Position numbers and translations under genes: made by a program | Shown here: positions 8,208 to 16,061 of the stretch, one piece after another | How positions within the stretch are numbered: position 1 is the first letter of the stretch | Layout: every line of letters starts with the position of its first letter | The notes under the pieces: model-generated | Database searches by the model: none | Told to the model about the DNA's origin: nothing | What the model saw: the letters and a program-made list of their open reading frames with translations, nothing else | Source of the DNA: Chloroflexota bacterium | GTDB taxonomy: Bacteria > Chloroflexota > Anaerolineae > Anaerolineales > Villigracilaceae | Assembly: GCA_024434165.1 (NCBI GenBank) | Contig: QMIW01000017.1 | Location: forward strand, 1-55,990 | DNA: 55,990 bases | Reading direction: 5' to 3'

Positions 8208-8914
8208 GAAATTTCCTGTGGGGCTTTATTTGTCTGTTCCTGCAATAATAACCCGAAAGTATATGTGCTGACATAAATGAAAATGAACAGCGCGGAAAAA
8301 ACGCTGATGAACACAATGGATTGCAGGCTGGGGTTGGCGGCGTAATGCAGGAACTCCGCCAGCCGCTGCTTCGGGCTCAGGAGCAGGTCCCACGAATTCC
8401 AGCGCAGGAAGCGCCCAATGTAAATGCCGAGCGCACCCAATACGCCCACCGTGCCGACGAAGAGCCAGCCTGCGATGCGCCCAAACTCGCGGCGCACGAT
8501 GCTCTGCATCAGAAATAGGGAAACCATGCCCAGCGACAAGCCCGTCCATGCAAACCACAAAAGGAGGAGTACGTCAAACCAAAGCGGGATATGCGGTTTG
8601 GGGTCGCTGAGGTGCAGGAGGTCGGTCAGGATGTAAGGCGCGTTGGGGAAGAAAATCAGCCAGAGTCCGGCGGCGAAGGGCAGGGTCAGCAGGATGGATT
8701 TCCGGCTCCAGGAAAACGCAGTGGCGGCGTATGCCAGCCCAAGCGGAATCCACGCCAGGAAGATGTTCCAGACGAGAAAGGCATACTCGCCTGAGCCGCT
8801 CATCCTTACCCGCAGGCGGAACAACATCAGGGAGAGCAGGGTCGCTCCGCACAACTGGGCAAAGATTGTCAGGCGGAACCTGTAAGGTTGGATGTATTTG
8901 TAAAGGGTTTTCAT
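8204..8914 (-). CDS. DUF1361 membrane protein (copy 1)
   Basis: 236 aa. The start at 8914 has GGAGG eight bases upstream. Six or seven hydrophobic segments make this an integral membrane protein. The conserved stretch around FLVWNIFLAWIPLGLAY, and FFPNAPYILTDLLHL followed by IPLWFD, are DUF1361 signatures. The function of the family is unknown. A close paralogue is the neighbouring gene at 8992-9753; both share the IWN/VWN-FLAWIP block and the YIGRF-R-NSWD block. Its stop overlaps the start of yqeB. The pair may be partners in a heteromeric membrane complex, which is an inference from tandem duplication only. Confidence 0.85.
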   Translation of the reverse strand: MKTLYKYIQPYRFRLTIFAQLCGATLLSLMLFRLRVRMSGSGEYAFLVWNIFLAWIPLGLAYAATAFSWSRKSILLTLPFAAGLWLIFFPNAPYILTDLLHLSDPKPHIPLWFDVLLLLWFAWTGLSLGMVSLFLMQSIVRREFGRIAGWLFVGTVGVLGALGIYIGRFLRWNSWDLLLSPKQRLAEFLHYAANPSLQSIVFISVFSALFIFIYVSTYTFGLLLQEQTNKAPQEIS

Positions 8915-8991
8915 TTGGATGCCTCCGTTGTCCAGCAGATTGTAAACTGCCCGGCTTTCAAAGGCTTGCAATGACTCGCGGGTTTCGATTC

Positions 8992-9753
8992 TCAGCCTTT
9001 CCCTGGATTGACCTGGGAGGGCTGGGTGCTGGCGAGTTGTTCCGGCGTGCTTTGCGCGCGGCTCGTCTGCTCCTGGAGCATGTGACTGAACGAATAAAGC
9101 AGGAGGTACACGAACAGGAAGAAGAAGGTGTAAAGGATTGTGAACGCCGCAAGCCGCATGCTTGGGTCAACGACGATGCCGAGGATTTCAAAGGCGGTTT
9201 CCGCCGGGTCTTGCAGGATATCCCACGAGTTCAGGCGCACGAAACGTCCGATGTAAATCCCGAAACTGCTTGCCGCGGAGATGACGAAAACGAATACCCA
9301 GCCAACCCAACGCCCAAAGGTGCGCGCGACGATATCCTGCATGAGATAGAGCGAGATCACGCCCAGGAGCGTCCCGGTCCACGAATTCCAGCCGACGATG
9401 ATGACGTCGTACCAGAGCGGCGCGCCGTACCCGCCGGAACGGGCAAGGTCCTGCAGGTCAGTGAGCATGTAGGGCGCATTCGGAAAGAAGATCAGCCACA
9501 GGAAGGCGATGACCGGGATGACGAGATACAGCCAGATGCGCCGCCACGAAACGGCGTGCGCCACATAGGCGAGGATGAAGGGAATCCAGGCGAGGAACAG
9601 GTTCCAGATCAAGCCGGCGTGACGGGTCGAATCGGTGTACGCCACGCGCGCCAGCACCAGCAGAATGCAGACCAGACAGGCGAGGTTGAGCAGGACAAAG
9701 ACGGCAAGGTTGTGCCGGTTTCGATAGACGAAGTTTTTCAGCCGGTTATACAT
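8992..9753 (-). CDS. DUF1361 membrane protein (copy 2)
   Basis: 253 aa paralogue of the downstream DUF1361 gene. It has the same segments: a first TM near 16-37, then IWNLFLAWIPFILAY, FFPNAPYMLTDLQDL and YIGRFVRLNSWD. It differs mainly in a longer C-terminal tail of Ser/Gln/Pro-rich sequence after residue 225. The ATG at 9753 lies 3 bp after the stop of the DinB-like gene, so both belong to one operon with the hydrolase, DinB, DUF1361 and yqeB genes. The role is unknown. Confidence 0.85.
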   Translation of the reverse strand: MYNRLKNFVYRNRHNLAVFVLLNLACLVCILLVLARVAYTDSTRHAGLIWNLFLAWIPFILAYVAHAVSWRRIWLYLVIPVIAFLWLIFFPNAPYMLTDLQDLARSGGYGAPLWYDVIIVGWNSWTGTLLGVISLYLMQDIVARTFGRWVGWVFVFVISAASSFGIYIGRFVRLNSWDILQDPAETAFEILGIVVDPSMRLAAFTILYTFFFLFVYLLLYSFSHMLQEQTSRAQSTPEQLASTQPSQVNPGKG

Positions 9754-9756
9754 GAT

Positions 9757-10248
9757 TTATCGGGAGCGCAGGTAAACGATGAGATCAACATCGCCGGGGG
9801 AGTGCCCAAGCGCGGTGAGCATGGCGGCGGCTTCGGCGCGGTGCTGAGTCCCGTGATTGATCAGGTGCGCCATCACATGCCAGAGGATATCCTCTTTGGG
9901 GTCTCCGCGCGTGGTCTTGTAATGGAAGATGGAGTTGAGGCGTTCGTCGGTCACCGCAGCGGCGAATTCGCTCAAGGACCGGTCTTCTTCCTGCAAACGT
10001 GCGCGGAGCGAATCGAACGTTGGAAAATCCTCCGGCTTGATCCACACGCTCGGCGAATCGCCCTCCCAGCGTTTGCGCCAGATCCACTCGGCGAAGAGAA
10101 TGTGAGTCAGCGTGCCGCGCAGCCCTCCGTGAGGATACGCCGCATCGGCGAGGAACTGCTCCGGGGTCAGGTTCGAGGCGGCGGCGAGGATTTTTTCGTT
10201 TGCCCACCGGTTGTATTGATAGAGAAGTTGGATGTCTTCCTTGTTCAT
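9757..10248 (-). CDS. DinB-family protein
   Basis: 163 aa four-helix bundle protein. DinB/YfiT-like proteins bind a divalent metal through three histidines and often act as thiol-dependent S-transferases, for example with bacillithiol or mycothiol. The likely ligands here are H49 (in LTHILFAEW), H132 and H136 (in NHGTQHR); extra histidines stand at 124 and 128. The ATG overlaps the stop of the upstream alpha/beta hydrolase gene (ATGA), and the DUF1361 gene begins 3 bp after its end. The thiol cofactor and substrate cannot be told from sequence. Confidence 0.88.
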   Translation of the reverse strand: MNKEDIQLLYQYNRWANEKILAAASNLTPEQFLADAAYPHGGLRGTLTHILFAEWIWRKRWEGDSPSVWIKPEDFPTFDSLRARLQEEDRSLSEFAAAVTDERLNSIFHYKTTRGDPKEDILWHVMAHLINHGTQHRAEAAAMLTALGHSPGDVDLIVYLRSR

Positions 10249-11129
10249 GATGACTGCCTTTTCAGAAACTCCAGCAAAATCGGGTTGACTTCACCGGGCT
10301 TTTCGTAGTGAGGGATATGACCGCAGTTCTCGATCACGTGGAATTCTGCGTGGGGGATGGCGTCGAGAATATCCGCGCTGTGCTCGAACGGGACGGTGGT
10401 ATCCTGCCTGCCCCAAAAGAGCAGGGTGGGTTTTTTTAGTGCGCCAACCCGCCGGTATGTGCCGGCGAACGAACCCAGCATGCCGGTGCGCATCGTGGAA
10501 AGGATGGCGCGCTTGAAGCCCCGGTACTGCATCTGGATTTTGTACCTCGCCTGGAATTCCTTCACCAGCTGCGGCGTGAACAGATCCGCTGCGATGCCCT
10601 TCACCAGGTTTGCGCTTCCGAACAGACCGAAGAACAGTTCGCCAGCCACCGGCATGGTCACCGCTTTGAGCAGCGGCGAAAGAGGGATTGCCTTCGCCCC
10701 GGCGGGGTCTATCAAAACGTGCCTGGCGACGCGGTCGGGATATTTATCAACGAATGAAGCCGTAATGGGTCCGCCCATCGAAAGCCCGACCAGGTTCACC
10801 TGCTTGAAATCCAGCGCGTCCAGCAGTTCTTTCAACTGGCGCACGAACAGATGAACATCGTAGCGGACGGGCGGTCTATCCGAGTAGCCGCGCCCAAACA
10901 GGTCGTAGCGCAGGACGCGAAACCCCTGCCTGCATAGAAAGTCGAACGTGGGGTCGTAGATGAAATACGGCACGGAGAACCCGTGAACCAGTACCACGGA
11001 AATCCCGTTTTCGCCTCCGCCGGTTTCATAGTGGGTGACGCCGTCTGAAAGCGCGACGAACGCCCCGTCCGCTTCCCGGCGGGCGGCTTGATCCATTTGC
11101 CTGGTTTCATCCAGATAGGGGAATGGCAT
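10245..11129 (-). CDS. Alpha/beta hydrolase
   Basis: 294 aa with the start at 11129. An ATG at 11159 is an alternative, but it lies inside a palindromic repeat. The oxyanion-hole HGF sits near residue 49. The nucleophile elbow GLSMGG places Ser117, Asp243 lies in GRQDTTVP, and His271 in ENCGHIPHYEKP, completing a Ser-Asp-His triad. The spacing and the cap region (150-220) are typical of C-C hydrolases, esterases and haloperoxidase-like enzymes, so the substrate is open. It is the first gene of the hydrolase-DinB-DUF1361-DUF1361-yqeB run. Confidence 0.87.
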   Translation of the reverse strand: MPFPYLDETRQMDQAARREADGAFVALSDGVTHYETGGGENGISVVLVHGFSVPYFIYDPTFDFLCRQGFRVLRYDLFGRGYSDRPPVRYDVHLFVRQLKELLDALDFKQVNLVGLSMGGPITASFVDKYPDRVARHVLIDPAGAKAIPLSPLLKAVTMPVAGELFFGLFGSANLVKGIAADLFTPQLVKEFQARYKIQMQYRGFKRAILSTMRTGMLGSFAGTYRRVGALKKPTLLFWGRQDTTVPFEHSADILDAIPHAEFHVIENCGHIPHYEKPGEVNPILLEFLKRQSS

Positions 11130-11143
11130 GGTTGACGAAAGAC

Positions 11144-11215
11144 GTACCGCAAAACTCATTTTGCTTCCCGCCTGCGGCGCAAGACAGATGCCGCGCAAGA
11201 TGAATCTTGCGGTAC
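11144..11215. repeat. REP-like palindrome, GTACCGCAA family (copy 1)
   Basis: A 72 bp element bounded by the inverted repeat GTACCGCAA / TTGCGGTAC, with an internal CAAGATGAATCTTG palindrome. It occupies the gap between the molybdenum hydroxylase gene and the hydrolase gene. Related copies are at 20174-20225 and 55722-55822. Confidence 0.7.
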
Positions 11216-11221
11216 GAAATG

Positions 11222-13414
11222 TTACTTGATTTTGCCGAGCGCCCTTAACACGCGCTCGGGCGTAAAGGGAAACTCGTTGATCCACACACCGGTGGCGTCA
11301 TGGATGGCGGCGGCAATGACGGCGGCGACCGGCAGGTAGGGCAGTTCGCCCATGCCGCGCGCCCCCCATGGTCCGTTCGGGTCCGGCACTTCGACCACCA
11401 CCGAATCCACTTTTTCGGGAATATCCCAAACGGTGGGAATGAGATAGGTGCTGAGCTGGTCGGTCAGCACGCGCCCGTCTTTTGTCTTGAATTCTTCCAG
11501 CACGGCGTACCCATGCGCCTGCACGATTGCGCCTTCGATCTGCCCGACCACCAGGTCTGGGTTGATGGCTTTGCCCACGTCGTCGGCGGAGGTGATGCGG
11601 AGCACGCGCACGTGACCGGTCTCGGTATCCACTTCCACTTCCGCGGCTTGCGCCACATACGCATACTGGAAGTTGGGCATGGAATAGCCGGTTTCCTTGT
11701 CCATCGGAGTGGTGGGCGGGGCGAAATACGAAAACTCCGCCACCGCGGGGCGCTCTTCGGCTTTCCATTTTTCGAGCGCCTGTTCCGCCGCGCCTCGAAC
11801 CGCGTTGCCTGCCATGAACGTCAGGCGCGAAGCGGATGCCGAACCGGGGTTTCCCTGCGTGGCAGAATCCGAGGTGCGCAATTCGATCATCCCAACCGGC
11901 ACGTTCAACACTTCCGCCGCCATTTGTGAGATGACCGTGTGAAAGCCCTGACCGACTTCCGCCCCGGCGTGATGCAGGACGACCCGTTCGATGTTCCCGT
12001 TGCCGTGAATTTCCACCTTCGCCCAGCAGTTCTCCTTGTAGCCAAACGAGAAGCCGACGTTTTTAAAGCCAGCCGCAAAACCCCGCCCGCGGACAACCGC
12101 GCCTTGCGGTTGGCGTTTCGCCCTTTTGCCAGCCTTCCTCCAATTGAACGAATCGCGCGCGGCTTCGATGCACTCGGCGATGCTCACCGGGTTGGGGGCG
12201 GGCGTGCCCACGCCCAGCGTATCGCCGTTCTTGAGCGCGTTCTTCAAACGGAACTCCACCGGGTCCATGCCGAGTTTTTCGGCGAGTTTATTCATCTGGC
12301 TTTCCGCCATGAACAGGGCTTGCGGCGCGCCGAACCCGCGGAACGCCGCGCCCGGCACATTGTTGGTGTACACGCCGTACACATCCGTTTTGACGTTGGG
12401 GATGTAATACGGTCCTGTGGATGTAATGGCGGAGTTGCCAAGCACCTTGTTGGTGGTGTACATGTATGCGCCGCCGTCGCCGATGATCTCGTTTTCGGCG
12501 GCGACCAGCTTGCCCTCTTTGGTTGCGCCCCATCTGGCTTTCAGAATCACGGCGTGGCGTTTGCCGTGTCCGATGATCGATTCGCGGCGCGACCAGACGA
12601 TCTTCACCGGCCGCTTCAATTTCATCGCCGCCAGCGCAAGGACGATTTGCACCGAGAGGTCTTCGCGCCCGCCGAAGGCGCCCCCAATGGCAGGATAGAT
12701 TACGCGCACCTGTTCTTCGGGCAGATCCAGCGCGTGGGCAATGGATTTGCGGTCCGCATGAGTCCACTGACCGGCGCTCTCGACCACAACGCGCCCTTCT
12801 TCGTCAAGGTATGCCAGCCCCGCTTCGGGCTGCAAATAAGCGTGTTCCTGCACCGGCGTGCGATACTCTTCCTCCACGATCGCGTCCGCCTGGGCGAAGC
12901 CTTCATCCACATTCCCTTTGCGGATTTTGTAATGGACGCAGATGTTCGAGTCGCCCCGGTCCGGGTGGAGGCGGGGCGCATCGGGACGCATCGCAATGAC
13001 CGGGTCCAGAAGAGGCGGAAGGTCTTCATAATCCACCTCGATCAATTTCAGCGCCGCATTCGCCTGGACCTCGGACTCTGCGACGACAACCGCAACCTGA
13101 TCCCCCACGAAGCGGACGATGTCGGTGTACGGCTTGCCTGCTCCCGGTCCGCACAAGACCGGCTGGTCGGGAATCTGCAAACCGTATTCGTTGACCGGAA
13201 CATCCTTTGCCGTGTACACCGCAACGACGCCGGGCGAGGCAAGCGCTTTGTCAATGCGGATATCCTTCACCCTTGCGTGCGGGCGCTCCGCAAAGAGGAT
13301 TTTCATGAACAGCATGCCGGGTTTGGTCAGGTCGCCGGAGTACAGCGTTTCGCCGGTGACTTTGCCGCGCGCATCCACGCGCGATTGGGAGGTTCCAATG
13401 GAATGGTCGGACAT
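11222..13414 (-). CDS. Molybdenum hydroxylase large subunit (xanthine dehydrogenase family)
   Basis: 730 aa, the molybdopterin-binding subunit. It hydroxylates a heterocycle or aldehyde with water at a Mo centre. Seen in order: the a/b hammerhead (15-125), the GGAFGGRED molybdopterin motif, AFRGFGAPQ (the substrate-pocket loop), GAEVGQG, and the C-terminal GARGMGE with catalytic Glu690. EHAYLQPE around 190 matches the region of the second pocket glutamate in xanthine dehydrogenases. It lies 6 bp after the small membrane protein gene, which in turn follows the fused FAD/2Fe-2S subunit, so the holoenzyme is encoded here. YqeB, YqeC and MocA-like genes nearby suggest a selenium-containing cofactor. 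The substrate (purine, nicotinate or other) is not determined. Confidence 0.92.
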   Translation of the reverse strand: MSDHSIGTSQSRVDARGKVTGETLYSGDLTKPGMLFMKILFAERPHARVKDIRIDKALASPGVVAVYTAKDVPVNEYGLQIPDQPVLCGPGAGKPYTDIVRFVGDQVAVVVAESEVQANAALKLIEVDYEDLPPLLDPVIAMRPDAPRLHPDRGDSNICVHYKIRKGNVDEGFAQADAIVEEEYRTPVQEHAYLQPEAGLAYLDEEGRVVVESAGQWTHADRKSIAHALDLPEEQVRVIYPAIGGAFGGREDLSVQIVLALAAMKLKRPVKIVWSRRESIIGHGKRHAVILKARWGATKEGKLVAAENEIIGDGGAYMYTTNKVLGNSAITSTGPYYIPNVKTDVYGVYTNNVPGAAFRGFGAPQALFMAESQMNKLAEKLGMDPVEFRLKNALKNGDTLGVGTPAPNPVSIAECIEAARDSFNWRKAGKRAKRQPQGAVVRGRGFAAGFKNVGFSFGYKENCWAKVEIHGNGNIERVVLHHAGAEVGQGFHTVISQMAAEVLNVPVGMIELRTSDSATQGNPGSASASRLTFMAGNAVRGAAEQALEKWKAEERPAVAEFSYFAPPTTPMDKETGYSMPNFQYAYVAQAAEVEVDTETGHVRVLRITSADDVGKAINPDLVVGQIEGAIVQAHGYAVLEEFKTKDGRVLTDQLSTYLIPTVWDIPEKVDSVVVEVPDPNGPWGARGMGELPYLPVAAVIAAAIHDATGVWINEFPFTPERVLRALGKIK

Positions 13415-13420
13415 GGCTTC

Positions 13421-13843
13421 CTATCGTTTGTATCGTTTCACCTTGATGTTGGGCGGCGGCACGTCGAGCGGACCATAGCGCGACGGGGTCATGATCCCAT
13501 GGATGAATGCGTACACCACGGAAATGATTCCGCTCAGCAGCACCACATAAATGAAGGACATGGCTGCATAGGCGTAAAAGTTCGCAGTGTTGGTGACGGG
13601 AGCGAGCAAAGACATCAAGCCGCTCGAACGATAAAAGAAATCCGGGTAGCGCGGCGTCCCCAGCAATTGATAGGGGATCGCCCAGTTGTTGTCGAGACCG
13701 AACTTGATGGTCTCGACGCCCGCCACGATGGAAATGGCGGGGATGATGAGCATCATCAAGCAGCCAATGCCGCGCCACGCATAATGGGGCTCGCGGCGCT
13801 TCTCCTTGCCTCGCTTTACCACTGAACTTTGATATTTGCTCAT
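13421..13843 (-). CDS. Small membrane protein between hydroxylase subunits
   Basis: 140 aa, not recognised. A basic N-terminus (residues 1-20) precedes hydrophobic segments at about 25-45 and 88-115, and the C-terminus is basic with Pro residues (PPPNIKVKRYKR). Most of the loop between the segments is polar with aromatic residues. It lies 9 bp after the FAD/2Fe-2S gene and 6 bp before the Mo subunit gene. This is an unusual place for a membrane protein and could tether the hydroxylase to the membrane. That role is inferred from position only. Confidence 0.7.
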   Translation of the reverse strand: MSKYQSSVVKRGKEKRREPHYAWRGIGCLMMLIIPAISIVAGVETIKFGLDNNWAIPYQLLGTPRYPDFFYRSSGLMSLLAPVTNTANFYAYAAMSFIYVVLLSGIISVVYAFIHGIMTPSRYGPLDVPPPNIKVKRYKR

Positions 13844-13852
13844 TTCAGAACC

Positions 13853-15280
13853 TCAGGATTGGGATTTTGCGGCTTCTTCGATGGCTTGGACGATCTTGTA
13901 ATAACCCGTGCAGCGGCACAGGTTGCCGGTGATGGCTTGCTCGACTTCGTGCTTTGTTGGGTTGGCTTTTTCCTCGAGCAGTTTCGCGCCGGACATGATA
14001 AAGCCGGGGATGCAGTACCCGCATTGCACAGCGCCGTGCTCGATGAATTTTTTCTGTACGGGATGGAGCCTCCCCTCTCCTGAAGGAGAGGGGCTGGGAG
14101 TGAGGTCAGCCAGTCCCTCCACGGTGACGATCTCCGCACCGTGTGCACGGGGCGCCGGCACTAGGCAGGACATGACCGCCTGCCCATCCAAAAAGATGGT
14201 GCATGCGCCGCATTCGCCTTCGGCGCAGCCTTCTTTTGTGCCAGTCAACATGCCCTCTTCGCGCAGAAGCCGGAGCAGGGTTTTGTCGAATCCATTATGG
14301 AAAGTGTATTTCTTTCCGTTGATGGTGGTTTCGATGGGGGATTCGGGGAATTTTGAATTTTGAATTCTGAATTCTGAATTTGTCCTCAACAGGATCGGCT
14401 TCTTTGGCATGCCCGCCTGTTCCTCGCCATCGCGGATGGCGGTCAGCCCGCGGCGGGTGATGACGCGCACCATTTCACTGCGATAGGCTGCCGAGCCGCG
14501 CACGTCGTCTATGGGTTTTGCCGATTTCACCGCGAGGTTCGCAGCTTCGGCGATGTTCTTATCGTTGAGTTTTTTGCCCGCCAGGAACTTTTCCGCTTTG
14601 GAGGCATGTGTGATGATGGGGGTCACTGCTCCCAGTGTGATCGAGGCTGATTTGACGGTATCCCCTTTGAGGTCCAGGATGATCGCGGCGTTGACGAGGG
14701 AGATCGCCTGGGCGCGGCGTAAAGCCAGTTTGATGAAGGTCCCGCGCTGCGATTTGGTCATCGCCGGGAACGAAATGTCCACCAGCAGTTCGTCCGGTTC
14801 CATCACGGTCTTGCGGACGCCGGTATAGAATTTTTTGAGCGGGACGACGCGCGTCTTCCCCGCCGAGACCAGCGTGACTTTGGCGCCCAGCGCCATCAGC
14901 GGGGTGATGGTGTCGTTGGCGGGCGAGGCGGTGATCAGGTTGCCGGCGATCGTACCGCGGTTGCGGATTTGCGGCGCGCCCACTTCCCACGCGGCGCGCG
15001 CCAGTGGATAGGCACGCGCCCGGATGAGTTTGGAGGCGGCGCAGTCGTTGTGCGTGACCAGCGCGCCGAGATGGATGACGTCGTCCTCGTCAATTGTGAT
15101 TTGGGTCAGTTGGGGGATGCGCGTGACATCAATGAGGGTCTCGATGCCTTTGCGGACTCCGCGCTCGAGTTCGAGGATGAGGTCGGTGCCTCCGGCGACC
15201 ACGCGGGCGCGTTCCCGTTTTTCCGCAAGGATGCGGAGGACCTCTTCAATGGATGTTGCGTTGATGTATTCGTGCCACAT
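13853..15280 (-). CDS. Fused FAD-binding and 2Fe-2S subunit of molybdenum hydroxylase
   Basis: 475 aa. Residues 1-280 form a CoxM-type FAD domain: AGGTDL near the N-terminus, then RNRGTIAGNLITASPAND for FAD binding. Residues 315-475 form a CoxS-type protein with the plant-type cluster CAEGECGAC...C and the second cluster CGYC...CRC. These relay electrons from Mo to FAD and are normally two separate genes. The linker (NSEFRIQNSKF) is translated from AATTC-rich repeat DNA at 14347-14384. A second insertion (TPSPSPSGEGRL) between the two cluster domains comes from a CCCTCTCC palindrome at 14068-14109. I start at ATG 15280, because the ATG at 15298 belongs to a palindromic repeat; neither has a clear ribosome binding site. 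Confidence 0.88.
   Translation of the reverse strand: MWHEYINATSIEEVLRILAEKRERARVVAGGTDLILELERGVRKGIETLIDVTRIPQLTQITIDEDDVIHLGALVTHNDCAASKLIRARAYPLARAAWEVGAPQIRNRGTIAGNLITASPANDTITPLMALGAKVTLVSAGKTRVVPLKKFYTGVRKTVMEPDELLVDISFPAMTKSQRGTFIKLALRRAQAISLVNAAIILDLKGDTVKSASITLGAVTPIITHASKAEKFLAGKKLNDKNIAEAANLAVKSAKPIDDVRGSAAYRSEMVRVITRRGLTAIRDGEEQAGMPKKPILLRTNSEFRIQNSKFPESPIETTINGKKYTFHNGFDKTLLRLLREEGMLTGTKEGCAEGECGACTIFLDGQAVMSCLVPAPRAHGAEIVTVEGLADLTPSPSPSGEGRLHPVQKKFIEHGAVQCGYCIPGFIMSGAKLLEEKANPTKHEVEQAITGNLCRCTGYYKIVQAIEEAAKSQS
14068..14109. repeat. CCCTCTCC palindrome inserted in frame in the 2Fe-2S domain
   Basis: The stem CCCCTCTCC / GGAGAGGGG with a 4 nt loop, followed by a GGGAGTGAGGTC tail, is the same type of sequence seen in the MITE cores and at 34432-34494. 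Here it is translated as TPSPSPSGEGRL in the loop before LHPVQ. The surrounding protein keeps all cluster cysteines, so the insertion seems tolerated. Confidence 0.7.
14347..14384. repeat. AATTC short tandem repeat at the domain junction
   Basis: A run of degenerate GAATTTT / GAATTCT heptamers (about five units) lies exactly at the junction of the FAD and 2Fe-2S domains and is translated as NSEFRIQNSKF. Such heptamer runs are normally intergenic, which suggests the junction was once a gap between two genes. Confidence 0.65.
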
Positions 15281-15293
15281 ATGGTTTGGCAGT

Positions 15294-15374
15294 GTCATTG
15301 CGAGGCGAAGCCGAAGCAATCTCCTGTTGACTGGGAGATTGCTTCGCTCCTTTCAGCCGCTCGCAATGACATAA
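15294..15374. repeat. TCATTGCGAGG palindromic repeat (copy 1)
   Basis: An inverted repeat starts GTCATTGCGAGG and ends CTCGCAATGACA, with internal AAGCAATCTCC / GGAGATTGCTT arms. It fills the gap upstream of the fused hydroxylase subunit gene. A related but more diverged copy lies directly before ffh at 54252-54357. Confidence 0.75.
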
Positions 15375-15375
15375 G

Positions 15376-15897
15376 TTACCGGCTTCCCGTCACCACTTCG
15401 GCGCGGCGCTCGAAGGTTTCGACCGCGAGACGGGCAAGCGAAGTGATGTTGCGAATGGCGGCAGGCAGGGCGGCTTCGTCGCCGAGGCTGGCTTCCACGT
15501 TGTCCAGCGCGTTTTTGACCTGGTCGCCCAGGTCGAAGAAGGCGGCGTCGAATTGATAGATCGCCTCGAGTTCCTTCTCGTTGATCTTGACCGCATCGAA
15601 CAGACCGGAATATCCGCGCGCGGCGGTGCTGATCTTGTCAATGAAAGTGCGCAGGGAGAGGACCGCCTTTTCCATATCGTCCACGTATTTGATCATGCCG
15701 TTGTTGACGAGTTCCACCTGCAGGTTCGATGCGCGGCTCCACTGCTCTTCGAATCGGCGCGCCACGGTTTCCCGCAGGAGTTTATCTGCGTCGCGGCGGT
15801 TTTGCCGTTCCACATAACCGCCGAAACCGGGGATGTATCCGACCAGTTTCTTGAACGGGTCTACCTGACTGCTTACTTTTTCAAAAAAATCGCTCAT
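15376..15897 (-). CDS. Conserved-looking helical protein of unknown function
   Basis: 173 aa, not recognised. The start at 15897 has AGGAGG five bases upstream. The sequence is almost wholly helical and charged, with no signal peptide. A short [21 protein letters not shown] segment near residues 18-40 is distinctive and may be a family marker. The middle (75-150) has the heptad-like spacing of a helical bundle. It is probably a cytoplasmic soluble protein. A good promoter stands upstream. The downstream neighbour on the same strand is the molybdenum hydroxylase, but a repeat separates the two, so it need not belong to that operon. Confidence 0.75.
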   Translation of the reverse strand: MSDFFEKVSSQVDPFKKLVGYIPGFGGYVERQNRRDADKLLRETVARRFEEQWSRASNLQVELVNNGMIKYVDDMEKAVLSLRTFIDKISTAARGYSGLFDAVKINEKELEAIYQFDAAFFDLGDQVKNALDNVEASLGDEAALPAAIRNITSLARLAVETFERRAEVVTGSR

Positions 15898-15950
15898 GTG
15901 AGCCTCCTGCCATGATATACGCACTTCGTCGCATTAAGTCTTGCCAGCCC

Positions 15951-15980
15951 ATTATAGCCGTAGTTTCTGGTTATAATCAA
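15951..15980 (-). promoter_or_regulatory. Sigma70-type promoter for the gene at 15376-15897
   Basis: On the minus strand, TTGATT (-35, 15980-15975) and TATAAT (-10, 15956-15951) are separated by 18 bases. The start codon lies about 54 bases downstream. The -35 region overlaps a plus-strand TATAAT (15972-15977) that could serve fbaB, so the divergent promoters may interact. Confidence 0.55.
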
Positions 15981-16004
15981 GCCGGGCAAAAACCCCGCAT
16001 AAAA

Positions 16005-16035
16005 GGTGACAATGATCCCGCAGGAGATTGTCACC
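16005..16035 (+). promoter_or_regulatory. Inverted repeat in the fbaB leader
   Basis: A perfect 9 bp inverted repeat GGTGACAAT / ATTGTCACC with a 13 nt loop lies 26 bases before the fbaB start codon, between the promoter region and the ribosome binding site (CAGGAG at 16049). It could be a repressor operator or a leader RNA hairpin; the sequence alone does not decide. Confidence 0.5.
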
Positions 16036-16061
16036 CGACATTCTTTTCAGGAGCAAAAGCC

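Noticed and set aside
8731-10308. 525-codon open frame on the plus strand
   Set aside because: Antisense to DUF1361 and DinB genes with clear family motifs.
11939-13825. 628-codon open frame on the plus strand
   Set aside because: Shadow of the molybdenum hydroxylase large subunit; no recognisable domains and composition typical of antisense translation in GC-rich DNA.
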